NCBI GenBank assembly: GCA_035561135.1
Contig: DATMYA010000045.1
Coordinates: forward strand, 1 to 64,000
From: Clostridia bacterium
GTDB taxonomy: Bacteria > Acidobacteriota > Terriglobia > Terriglobales > Acidobacteriaceae
Reading direction: 5' to 3'
Length of the DNA stretch: 64,000 nucleotides
In this document: in pieces, positions 30,201 to 37,859 of the stretch
Numbering within the stretch: the stretch's first letter is position 1
How the letters are laid out: the number at the start of each line of letters is the position of its first letter
The notes under the pieces: generated by a model
Databases searched by the model: none
Told to the model about the DNA's origin: nothing
The model's input: only the letters and a program-made list of their open reading frames with translations
Made by a program: the position numbers and the translations under genes

Positions 30201-30802
30201 TCAATGAATTTCGGCAGAAGCTGCCTCCCGGATATCAACTGGAAATTGGAGGCGAGTACGAGGAGCAACAGAAAGGATTCAAGGAACTCGCGGTAGTGAT
30301 GGCGATCTCGGTGCTCCTAATCTACTTCGCGCTTGTGATCCAGTTTAAGAGTGCGATCAAGCCGGTTCTGGTTTTTGCTGCCATTCCTTATGGCATGGTA
30401 GGCGCCATCGCAGCCTTGGCCGTCATGCGGACGTCGTTCGGATTCATGGCCTTTCTTGGGATAGCGAGTTTGGTGGGCGTCATCGTCAGCCACATCATCG
30501 TCCTATTCGACTTTATCGAAGAGGCGCGTGAACGAGGGGAGCCGTTGCGTGAGGGACTACTCGACGCTGGCATCGTTCGTTTAAGGCCTGTGATGATTAC
30601 CGTTGGCGCAACCGTGTTGGGGCTCGTGCCACTCGCACTCCACGGCGGCCCGCTATGGGAGCCTCTCTGTTACGCCCAGATAGGCGGACTTACGATCGCT
30701 ACTTTCGTGACGCTGATTCTTGTTCCCGTGCTGTATTCAATCTTTGTTCTGGACCTGAAGTTAATTAAGTGGAGTAATCGGTCTACCTCCAATACTGAGT
30801 AG
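27251..30802 (+). CDS. RND-family efflux transporter, inner-membrane pump
   Basis: 1183 residues, longer than AcrB-type pumps (about 1040), with the extra length mainly in the first periplasmic domain (about residues 160-290). Twelve membrane helices and two large periplasmic loops are recognisable. In helix 4 the AcrB-type Asp-Asp pair is replaced by one Asp and Met (GLLVDMPVVAGDA), a further Asp following six residues later. It is a proton-driven exporter by family; the substrate is unknown. The organisation with TetR, TolC-like and adaptor genes supports drug, solvent or metabolite export rather than metal efflux. Confidence 0.9.
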   Translation: MDQQKQGRNPARFFVQNRQIAWVALFATIAWGIYGYLEMPKRKDPETPVRVAVALCPWPGITADKVEQLVTRKIEQTVAANSKVDRVESTTQDNVSVVFVRLQDSVENTAEQFQDIGQRLNQIRDLPQGAGPIQWVSDFGDTAALMLTVASPDVPDIEIELRARGVRQAIERRRGAAKDRTSLLYCYPTTITPTLVERPFAIFARQAEQDGIARDIRSVSAGSCSGVDVLSNASDDQLRAYGERFIRDHLRSYEMHPDAWGPIIIRDPQETKTRIAAVAGDRYSYRQLDDFTEVIQRHLQRVPMVAKVTRSGVLPEQIYLAYSQERLAGYDLQPSKLGAILGARNVTAPGGILETPSRNVMVDPTADFKTEKDIGNVVVAASASGTPIYLRDLVDIERAYQTPARYLNYMTTRGPDGRWHRNRAVTLAVQMRAGEQIAAFGEAVNEALVNVKRQLPPDLKIAHTSDQPRQVQENVSLLMDSLYEAIILVVIVALVGFWDWRAAMLMAASIPLTLAMAFGFIHAIGIDIQQVSIATLIISLGLLVDMPVVAGDAIKRELAAGTHRDIAAWIGPTKLARAIIFATITNIVAYLPFLALSGDVGRFLHSLPVVMTSTLVAALIVSFTFVPLIAYYIVKPPKNPELPLAERRTHGFAGAYYRIGDFALAHRWAVFLGSLLLLVIGGALTTTLKPQFFPTDLSYLSYVDVWLPADAPAGATNAVAQQAEKVIAEEAEQFGKEHGRNDVLQSLTTFVGGGGPRFWFSVQPEQQQLNYAQIIVEVTDKHFTGQLVAQIQTALSRKIPGARIDVRQLETGKPVGVPVSIRISGTDATVLRQLSTDLQAILRSVPTATRVRDDWGEPALLVRLKVDPDRANLSGITNLDVALSSAAGMSGLQVSTLREGDKQIPIAARLRMEERAGVDDLQNLYVYSLTSTQRVPLRQLSRVSTEMAMPRIVRRNQFRTVTVSAFPEPGILPSQVLSATMNRLNEFRQKLPPGYQLEIGGEYEEQQKGFKELAVVMAISVLLIYFALVIQFKSAIKPVLVFAAIPYGMVGAIAALAVMRTSFGFMAFLGIASLVGVIVSHIIVLFDFIEEARERGEPLREGLLDAGIVRLRPVMITVGATVLGLVPLALHGGPLWEPLCYAQIGGLTIATFVTLILVPVLYSIFVLDLKLIKWSNRSTSNTE

Positions 30803-30923
30803 GCGATTCTCGTACCGGGCGTGCTGGGCTGACCAACTCTTGCGATCACGGGGAGACTGTCTGCTGCCACGACACGGCAATCCTGCATCTCACCGAATAG
30901 CTGTACGGGGGAGGGCGGATACG

Positions 30924-31379
30924 ATGAGGAAGAAGCTGGCGATCTCGTTGGTCTGTGTGTTTTACGTTCTGCTGGCCAGTCCCCTATTTCCATCTGCCGG
31001 TGTCAGGAGTGATCAAGCCGATGGTCATTCCGAAACTCAAGCTCAGTCATGTGGGCTGACCTCAACATCAGCAGAACCGTTTGTGAATGGGGGGACGGGG
31101 AGCCTGCGCTCGGATGGCCGATCGGCGACAGACGTGCTCGCCAAGGTTCAAAACACGATACAACACGAGTGCGCATTGTTCTCGGCGCCGCATGCGCTAC
31201 GGCAGGTGAGGCTAAGTGTGGGAGAGAACCACATTGTAATCTCGGGCACCGTACCAAGCGGAACAGACGAAGAACGGCTGCTCTCGATTGTGCAGGCTTA
31301 CGCGGACGGGCGCACCGTATTCAACAGGCTGTCGTCGCTCGAACAATCGACGAAGAGTTTGCAACTGCCGGCTCGGTAA
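30924..31379 (+). CDS. Small secreted protein with BON-like domain
   Basis: 151 residues. The ATG at 30924 has GGGGGAGGG upstream; a signal peptide (KLAISLVCVFYVLLASPLFPSAG) is followed by a Ser/Gly-rich linker. The C-terminal 60 residues (VRLSVGENHIVISGTVPSG...RLLSIVQAYADGRTVFNRL) resemble a BON domain, a small fold linked to periplasmic or membrane-associated proteins. It lies 121 bp after the RND gene and may or may not share its transcript. The BON call is by pattern only. Confidence 0.65.
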   Translation: MRKKLAISLVCVFYVLLASPLFPSAGVRSDQADGHSETQAQSCGLTSTSAEPFVNGGTGSLRSDGRSATDVLAKVQNTIQHECALFSAPHALRQVRLSVGENHIVISGTVPSGTDEERLLSIVQAYADGRTVFNRLSSLEQSTKSLQLPAR

Positions 31380-31392
31380 TTGTTGATGGGCA

Positions 31393-31423
31393 TAAAAATC
31401 GGGTGCAGATTTCGCTGCACCCG
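31393..31423 (-). terminator. Intrinsic terminator for the metalloprotease gene
   Basis: Stem CGGGTGCAG/CTGCACCCG (31400-31408 and 31415-31423) with a 6-nt loop. On the minus strand it is followed by ATTTTTATG, a proper T-run. It may also stop plus-strand transcription weakly. Confidence 0.75.
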
Positions 31424-31461
31424 GGAGGCCATCAATAACGGTTATCAATGGTTAGAAATGA

Positions 31462-34026
31462 CTATTCAAGATCAGGCCAGCAACTCAAAGGATAGCCGAA
31501 CTCCTCTTGCTGATCAGCAGTGAAATTAGCCCGTGGTGAACGTGCAGGAGCAGCCGCGGGCTGCCGCTTCGGATCCAGTGCCTCCGCAATCTGATCCTGA
31601 ATATCGTTCAGATGCATGCGGGTCGCAGGATCGGTCGTGCGCGGGAGCGCTGCCTTCAGTTCTCCACGAAGTGCTACCAGGTCGCCTCGGAAGTAAGGCC
31701 GAACGCCGGCAGACTTGCTGGATTGCATCTGCTTGGCGAGGTAGTCCACGTAGGATCGCTGGAGGTGGCGGCGGAAGTTATCCACCTTAACCGCGCCGGT
31801 TCCGCGCAGTTCTTTCCAGATACCGGTATGGACATCCGAGATCAAGTCAATCGCACTATATCCGGTGTTTCCATTGACGCTTTCCAGATTCTGGAGTCTC
31901 TCAATGCGTGCAGGCTCCAGCAACGCCGCGAGCATGTTGGCCTGTATCTCGCTGATCTTTGCTGGTCCTCCCACGGGATTGATCCGGTTGAGGACTTCTG
32001 GGTTTAGAAGCAGACGAGGTGCGATGAACGCATTCTCACTGAGGAACTTCACTGCCTCACGCTGCCGCTGCGCAGGAATCGGCGCGTAAATCGTTCCTTC
32101 CTGGCCAACATGTTTATTGTTCGAGGAAACACCGCCGACGATCCGAAGCACATGGCCCATCTCTGTGCTCCACTGCCGGAGGACTCGGGTATATAAACCC
32201 TGGAGTTCCTCGTAGGGCTCTCCAACATCGTTGCTCGAAGCCGAAATCAACATTTCGGAAACGCGTTCAAGGTTTTTCAGGCCGAGTGCGGTCGACTTCA
32301 CGGCATCGGAATCGCCCGTAGCTTCTGTCTGCTCGCCAGGATCGAAACCTCTCGTCACGGCAGAGTCGTCGGCATGGCGAAGATAAGGATTCTTCTCCTG
32401 CTCCCGTGCCCACGCATTCAAGGTCGGCTTTTCGTCATCCATCGACTTGGCGCCGGGGATCGGTTTGTAGCCCCACGAGATCGCCCATTTGTCATAGGGA
32501 CCAATGCCCGGGATCAGGTCGTTCACATCAATGCCATCCTCCGGTTGGGCAACATAGTTGAACCGCGAGTAGTCCATCAACGACGGGGTGTGGCCCATCT
32601 TGTGAACCCATTCGCGATCACGCAATTTTTCCGCAGGGTACTGTGAGCTGGCCTTCATGTTGTGCCTCAGGCCGAGCGTATGCCCAATCTCATGCGTCAC
32701 AACATAACCGAGCAGTTTTCCCATCAGATCATCCGGAAGCGGCATCTTCTGCGCGCGCGCATCCAGAGGAGCAACCTGTGAGAAATACATCTGACGCATC
32801 AGGTTCAGGATGTTGTGATAGACGAGGATATTGCCGTTCAGTATCTCGCCGGATCGCGGGTCGGCGATGTGCGGTCCTCTCGCATTTTCCGTGGTGGAAG
32901 GAATCCATCGAATAATGGTGTTCCGGACGTCTTCCGCGCTCCAGTCGGGATCCTGTTCAGGAGTAGGCGCATCCTTGGCAATAATTGCATTCTTGAATCC
33001 CGCCGCCTCGAAGGCAACTTGCCAACTTTCGATAGAAGCCTTGATGTATGGCACCCACTTTTTCGGCGTTGCTGGATCGACGTAATAGACGATTGGCTTC
33101 ACCGGCTCTGATACCGTGGCATTCGGGTCCTTCTTCTCAAGACGCCAGCGGGCAATGTACTGCTGTTTCACGACCTTCTGCTCGTCGCGGCTAAAATCGA
33201 TCTTTCTCACATTGAAGTATCCAACGCGATCGTCACTCACCCGGGGCATCATCGGCTTCTCGGGCAGCCTGACCATGCTGGTATGCATGAGGTATGTGGA
33301 GCTAATCGTCGACTTGCCCGGCGGCAACCCAGGCGCAGCCGGTATGGTATTCACGACATCGCTTGCAGTGAGGGCGGTCTCGACTTCGATGTTTGCTGGA
33401 AAAGTTGCGATTCGACTGATGAAACTCCGCGAAGCGTCAACCTTCCCAAGATCCGTGGGGCCCAGTTCCTTCATGTCCGCGGTGAACATGCTGGTCACAT
33501 CGATAACAGCAGCCTCATCCGCTCCCCAAGCTTCCACATTGAAAGCCGCATGGATGGTATTGGAATTCGATGCTGCAACGGCTGGAGCAATGGCCGAGCT
33601 GGGATCGGCGACCATGTCGAATTTCCGTTCCCGCAAGTAGATCTTGTTATTGTTCCGTTCCCAACGAACCACGCGAGGCCGAGGCCGTTCGCCGCGGTCC
33701 ATAGGCTGCGGCACACTTGTGAATTGCACAACCCAAAGGAAGTCCTTGTTCAACTCGCTTTTGGGAATTTCGTAGTACCACCGCTGTTTCACCTGGTGGA
33801 CGGTGAACAACCCGCGCTTTGTCTTCGCTTCCTTGGTAATGACCTTGTCGTAAGGCTTTGGCTCTCCCGCCGAAACCTTTTCTCCAGGACCAGATCGCGG
33901 CGTGTCTTCTTTCTGCTCAGACGGGTCCTGCGTGATCGCAGGGCCCTGTGCCACGCAAACGCCCGTTAACAGGGCCATCAAGAGAAAGCGCGCTGCCGCT
34001 CTCCAGCATCTTCCTTTTACTCTCAA
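31462..34026 (-). CDS. Secreted zinc-dependent metalloprotease (DUF4953/DUF5117 type)
   Basis: 854 residues. A signal peptide (RFLLMALLTGVCVAQG) is followed by an N-terminal DUF5117-like beta-rich region (WYYEIPKSELNKDFLWVVQ) and a metzincin-like catalytic segment HEIGHTLGLRH (residues 445-455), which supplies three zinc ligands and the catalytic Glu. A downstream Met (SLMDYSRFNY) could form the Met-turn. I chose the TTG at 34026 because GAGGAGGA is 6 nt upstream and no ATG gives a signal peptide. The substrate is unknown. It is followed by a terminator and preceded by an Oar-like receptor gene on the same strand. Confidence 0.85.
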   Translation of the reverse strand: MRVKGRCWRAAARFLLMALLTGVCVAQGPAITQDPSEQKEDTPRSGPGEKVSAGEPKPYDKVITKEAKTKRGLFTVHQVKQRWYYEIPKSELNKDFLWVVQFTSVPQPMDRGERPRPRVVRWERNNNKIYLRERKFDMVADPSSAIAPAVAASNSNTIHAAFNVEAWGADEAAVIDVTSMFTADMKELGPTDLGKVDASRSFISRIATFPANIEVETALTASDVVNTIPAAPGLPPGKSTISSTYLMHTSMVRLPEKPMMPRVSDDRVGYFNVRKIDFSRDEQKVVKQQYIARWRLEKKDPNATVSEPVKPIVYYVDPATPKKWVPYIKASIESWQVAFEAAGFKNAIIAKDAPTPEQDPDWSAEDVRNTIIRWIPSTTENARGPHIADPRSGEILNGNILVYHNILNLMRQMYFSQVAPLDARAQKMPLPDDLMGKLLGYVVTHEIGHTLGLRHNMKASSQYPAEKLRDREWVHKMGHTPSLMDYSRFNYVAQPEDGIDVNDLIPGIGPYDKWAISWGYKPIPGAKSMDDEKPTLNAWAREQEKNPYLRHADDSAVTRGFDPGEQTEATGDSDAVKSTALGLKNLERVSEMLISASSNDVGEPYEELQGLYTRVLRQWSTEMGHVLRIVGGVSSNNKHVGQEGTIYAPIPAQRQREAVKFLSENAFIAPRLLLNPEVLNRINPVGGPAKISEIQANMLAALLEPARIERLQNLESVNGNTGYSAIDLISDVHTGIWKELRGTGAVKVDNFRRHLQRSYVDYLAKQMQSSKSAGVRPYFRGDLVALRGELKAALPRTTDPATRMHLNDIQDQIAEALDPKRQPAAAPARSPRANFTADQQEEFGYPLSCWPDLE

Positions 34027-34194
34027 AATGAATCCTCCTCAGCACAACATGAACCTGTTCAAAATTGCCGCTCACGAAAGACAGCTTGCTCCGGAGCGAA
34101 GTTGAAGAAACCCCAGAGACACTCGCTGCTCTCGGGGTCACAAATCCGAGCTAGAGAAGTTGCGCGTCGTTTCTCGCTGGGTTTGCGTAAAGTT

Positions 34195-34235
34195 CGTGTC
34201 TGCTGCTAAAGCCGATGGCTGCAACAGCAGACACG
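34195..34235 (-). terminator. Probable terminator after the Oar-like receptor gene
   Basis: Eleven-bp perfect stem CGTGTCTGCTG/CAGCAGACACG (34195-34205 and 34225-34235) with a 19-nt loop, followed on the minus strand by AACTTTACG. The T-run is short. Confidence 0.55.
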
Positions 34236-34245
34236 AGGTTGATAG

Positions 34246-37200
34246 CTAGTAGCGCAGCTTGATGCCGAACTGGAACGAGCGCGGCCCGCCCATGGCGTAC
34301 AGCGAATTCAGACCATCGACGCCGATTGCGCGATTCAGCATCGTGGCTGACTTTCCGAAGGTCGAATTGGCATTGAAAGAGCCCGGGATGTATACGCCAT
34401 TCACGCCGGAGATACTGCCCAGGCTTTCCACAGGATCCCGGAACAACGGGTGGTTCAGGACGTTGAAAGCTTCGGCGCGGAACTCCATCTTCACTTTCTC
34501 GCCAACGAGGTTCACAGTGCGGCCAAGAGCGAAGTCGATCTGGTAAGCGCCATTGCCGCGCAACGAGTTGCGTGCCATGCTCCCGTTACGGGGCTCCACC
34601 GGAATCGAGAACGCATCGGGATTGAGTCGACGGCCGCCGCCCACGCCCTTCGATGTGTCTTCGATCCAAAGCGGCACGCCGGCAATCGGGCCATCCACAC
34701 GGAAAGGGTAACTGCCAAAGCCTATGTCGCGAGTAACCGTAACATCGAGTGGCGCCGCAGTTTGTGCCTTGGCGATGCCCTGCAAACTCCAGCCGTTCGT
34801 GATGCCGCGTATCACCGGAGCCGCCCATCCGAAAGCATCGGCCTTCAGCCTGGGAACGTCGTAAGTGATCGCCACATTGAACATATGCCGACGATCGAAT
34901 GAGGACGTACCGCGGTCTTTCGCCTGGTCCCATTCTTCTGCAAGCTTAGTAACCGCGTAGTCGCTGTCATTGGTGTCAATCGCGTGGGACCACGTCCAGT
35001 TCGTGAGCACGGTAACCGCCTTGGCGTGGACCATGTATTGCGTTTGCAGGGCATGGTAGTCCGAAAAGTCTCCGTGACCTTCCGCGTTTGTCGTGACCAT
35101 CAGCCTCGCGCTGCCTAAAGTTGGATGATTCGTAAGCACGTGGTCGAACTTGCGCAGCAAGCGGCGGCCTGCATTGCCCAGGTAACTAACCGTCAGCTTC
35201 TGCGCCGAACCCATCGACTGTTCCACGCTGACGTTCCACTGATGGGTGCGTGGCTTTGTGTAACCTGGCTCAACCACTGAGAAGGCCGCTCCGGCACTAG
35301 TGGCGAATGGAGGCGTAATGCTCTTCTCCGGCAGTTGAGTGATCACTCCCGATGCAATCGGAAACGGAATCGAGGTCGCCACCGGATTTTTGGCGTCGTA
35401 AGTAACGCCGTACTTGCGGTAGTGCGGGAACATATTGGTGCTGCTATAGAGAGCCGAGCCTTGGCCAATGTCGTAGTACAGACCATAGCCGCCACGCACT
35501 ACAACGTTATAGCCGTTGCGGGTGATGAGGTTGTAGGCAGCTCCAAAGCGAGGCGAGAACACCGTGTATTGCGTCGGATACAAAGGCGTGCCGACTGGTG
35601 CGACCTGGAGGTTGTCCAGGTCCGGATAATTCAGCACAGTCATTATGCCGGGGTCCTGGTCGATGTCCGGCACGGGCGCGAAATCCCAGCGAACGCCGTA
35701 GTCCAGGGTCAGGTTGCTTGTGGCTTTCCACGTGTCCTGCGCATACAACGACAGATTCTGGTTGATCAGGGTTACTGGATCGTGAGTAGTGATCTCCCAC
35801 TTTGTGGCCCTCGGCCCCCCCGGCTGCAGCATGAGCGCTGCGGTCGCGAACTCAATGTTGATTGCGTTTTCAATGGGGCCATAAACAGGTGCGAGTCGCC
35901 GATAATCGCCGCCCATCTTGAAGAGATGGGACCCGCGCAGCCAACTGACGTTATTCACAACGTTGAACTGCCGCTGCAGGTTCTGCCGGTTATCACCGAG
36001 ATTGAAAGTGCTCTTCCCTAGAAAGCTGTAGCGAATCTTTGCATTGCTGAGGTTGAACCCCGCTGGAAACAAATCGCTCTCCAGCGGAACTACTGCTCCG
36101 CCAAAATTGTCCATCTCGTACGAATTGACCAGCGTGTTCCGGCTCCAATTGAATCGGAATTCATTTGTGAGGCTGTTGCTTGCCATCCAGGTCGCGCCAC
36201 CCGTCACGGTGGTGGTATGCGTTGCGCCTGGGTTCAGCGTAGCCAACGCCCGGATGCCGCTGGAAGACGGTGCGTAGTTATAACGTCCGAAAACGGTCAG
36301 CTTCGGATGCATCGCCCAATCGATGCGGATGCTGGAAGCGTCCTGCTGCGAGGGGCTTGAGTAGGCAATGTAGTTGTTGGAACTAACGCCCGAGCGAACG
36401 CCACCCTTTGCCGGATCTTCGGGATTCAGGGCAACGGGAAATGCATTCAGCAGTGGCTTGAGCGCGGCTGGAGCGTCGGCGCGGAGTTCGTTCGATGGAA
36501 GCGCAAAGGTGTTGCTGTTGGGCTGGCGCAGGCGCAACCCTTCGTATGAGGCAAAAAAGAAAAGCTTGTCCTTGATGATCGGACCGCCCAGCGTCGCGCC
36601 GAAGTTGTTTTGGCGAAGCGGCGGCTTCTTAACCGCGTTGTTCAGCACGGCGTTTTGCTTCAGGAACCAGTCGAAGGCGTCGAACATATCGTTGCGAACG
36701 TACTCGAATGCAGTTCCGTGGAAACTGTTGCCGCCGGACTTCGTCGTCAGCTGGACTTGCCCTCCGGGCTGACGTCCAAATTCCGCGGAGTAGGTAGAGG
36801 AGCTCACCCTGAGTTCTTGCAGCGCATCGACGGAGACAAGATTGTTGGTCATGCCCATCGCGCTCCATCCGGGAAGCGCGCCGGAAGACTCCGAGCGGAG
36901 CATGCCATCTGCAACGCCAATGTTCGCGCTGACTCCATCAACAGTGAAATAGTTGAAGTTGCTGCGCATGCCGTTGACGCTGAACTGTCCGCTGCCGGCA
37001 GCGTTGGATGTCACCACGCCCGGCGTAAGCGAGATCAACGCCTGGAGGGTGCGGCCATTCAGCGGCATCGTCTCTACCAGCTTCTGGTCAATCGTGGTTC
37101 CCGTCGCAGGCGAGGTCTCAACTTCAACACCGCTCGCCGCCACCGTTACCGATTCATGGGTACCGCCCACCTGGAGCCGCAACTGCAGCACACGGCGATC

Positions 37201-37509
37201 GTTTGCGTTCAACACTACGTCTGGCACTTCGATATTTGCGAACCCGGTACGGGACGCCATGATCGAGTATGTTCCGGGAGGCAGCATCGGAACGACGAAG
37301 ATGCCTTCGTGATTGGTCTTGACCTGCCGACGCAAGCCGTTTGCCATGTTTCTTGCGACGATCTGCACGTCTGGCAGCACGGCGCCCGTGGAGTCCATGA
37401 CGGTGCCGCTAAGCGTCGCCGTATCAGACTGTGCGGCGGCTGGAATTGCCATCCAGAGCGCCACAAATACCACCGTTGCCAATACCAGATTCTTCAAATG
37501 GACATTCAT
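34246..37509 (-). CDS. Oar-like TonB-dependent receptor with carboxypeptidase regulatory-like domain
   Basis: 1087 residues. Signal peptide (LVLATVVFVALWMAIPAAAQ), then a carboxypeptidase regulatory-like Ig fold (TATLSGTVMDSTGAVLPDVQI to about residue 110), a plug (ETMPLNGRTLQALISLTPGVV) and a very long beta-barrel, ending in an aromatic strand FQFGIKLRY. This is the Oar/CarboxypepD_reg-TonB type that is expanded in acidobacteria; polysaccharide or peptide uptake is usually suggested. I chose the ATG at 37509 because GGAGGG precedes it by 6-7 nt; a TTG 15 nt upstream overlaps that SD. Confidence 0.9.
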   Translation of the reverse strand: MNVHLKNLVLATVVFVALWMAIPAAAQSDTATLSGTVMDSTGAVLPDVQIVARNMANGLRRQVKTNHEGIFVVPMLPPGTYSIMASRTGFANIEVPDVVLNANDRRVLQLRLQVGGTHESVTVAASGVEVETSPATGTTIDQKLVETMPLNGRTLQALISLTPGVVTSNAAGSGQFSVNGMRSNFNYFTVDGVSANIGVADGMLRSESSGALPGWSAMGMTNNLVSVDALQELRVSSSTYSAEFGRQPGGQVQLTTKSGGNSFHGTAFEYVRNDMFDAFDWFLKQNAVLNNAVKKPPLRQNNFGATLGGPIIKDKLFFFASYEGLRLRQPNSNTFALPSNELRADAPAALKPLLNAFPVALNPEDPAKGGVRSGVSSNNYIAYSSPSQQDASSIRIDWAMHPKLTVFGRYNYAPSSSGIRALATLNPGATHTTTVTGGATWMASNSLTNEFRFNWSRNTLVNSYEMDNFGGAVVPLESDLFPAGFNLSNAKIRYSFLGKSTFNLGDNRQNLQRQFNVVNNVSWLRGSHLFKMGGDYRRLAPVYGPIENAINIEFATAALMLQPGGPRATKWEITTHDPVTLINQNLSLYAQDTWKATSNLTLDYGVRWDFAPVPDIDQDPGIMTVLNYPDLDNLQVAPVGTPLYPTQYTVFSPRFGAAYNLITRNGYNVVVRGGYGLYYDIGQGSALYSSTNMFPHYRKYGVTYDAKNPVATSIPFPIASGVITQLPEKSITPPFATSAGAAFSVVEPGYTKPRTHQWNVSVEQSMGSAQKLTVSYLGNAGRRLLRKFDHVLTNHPTLGSARLMVTTNAEGHGDFSDYHALQTQYMVHAKAVTVLTNWTWSHAIDTNDSDYAVTKLAEEWDQAKDRGTSSFDRRHMFNVAITYDVPRLKADAFGWAAPVIRGITNGWSLQGIAKAQTAAPLDVTVTRDIGFGSYPFRVDGPIAGVPLWIEDTSKGVGGGRRLNPDAFSIPVEPRNGSMARNSLRGNGAYQIDFALGRTVNLVGEKVKMEFRAEAFNVLNHPLFRDPVESLGSISGVNGVYIPGSFNANSTFGKSATMLNRAIGVDGLNSLYAMGGPRSFQFGIKLRY

Positions 37510-37859
37510 CAGCAATCCCTCCAACGACTACAAGCCGCATGCGGCGAAATCTACAATTTCCTGGCCCAACAGCAGGTTAAACAACGGTTCGGTTCAGCAA
37601 AGCCACGTGTAGAGACATCCCTGCTCTCCTGTCGCTTTGGCGATGTGACAAAGGCTTAAAAATCTGCTTATGTTTAAAAGACGAACGAGTCAGCAGTTTT
37701 TGCGGCGTGGAGCTACATTTTATTTATCGCAACACCAGGTCAGTGTTAGGAGCAGTCTGCTGGTCGACGGGAGGCAGAGGCGACTGACTCCCGTGAGCGG
37801 TTGGGGTGCGACTCGTTATGCAAGTTCGAGCGGGTCGCAACGATGAGCCTGCTATCTCG
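37510..37859. other. Intergenic region, promoter of the Oar-like receptor
   Basis: About 350 bp between the anti-sigma gene and the Oar-like receptor, both minus strand, so the receptor promoter should lie here. AT-rich stretches occur near 37655-37675 and 37715-37735. No gene and no clear terminator or operator recognised. Confidence 0.35.

Noticed and set aside
37625..37660. GATGTGACAAAGG sequence resembling half of the CRP/FNR-type box
   Set aside because: Only one half-site is present and there is no matching inverted half, so it does not meet the standard used for the other three boxes.
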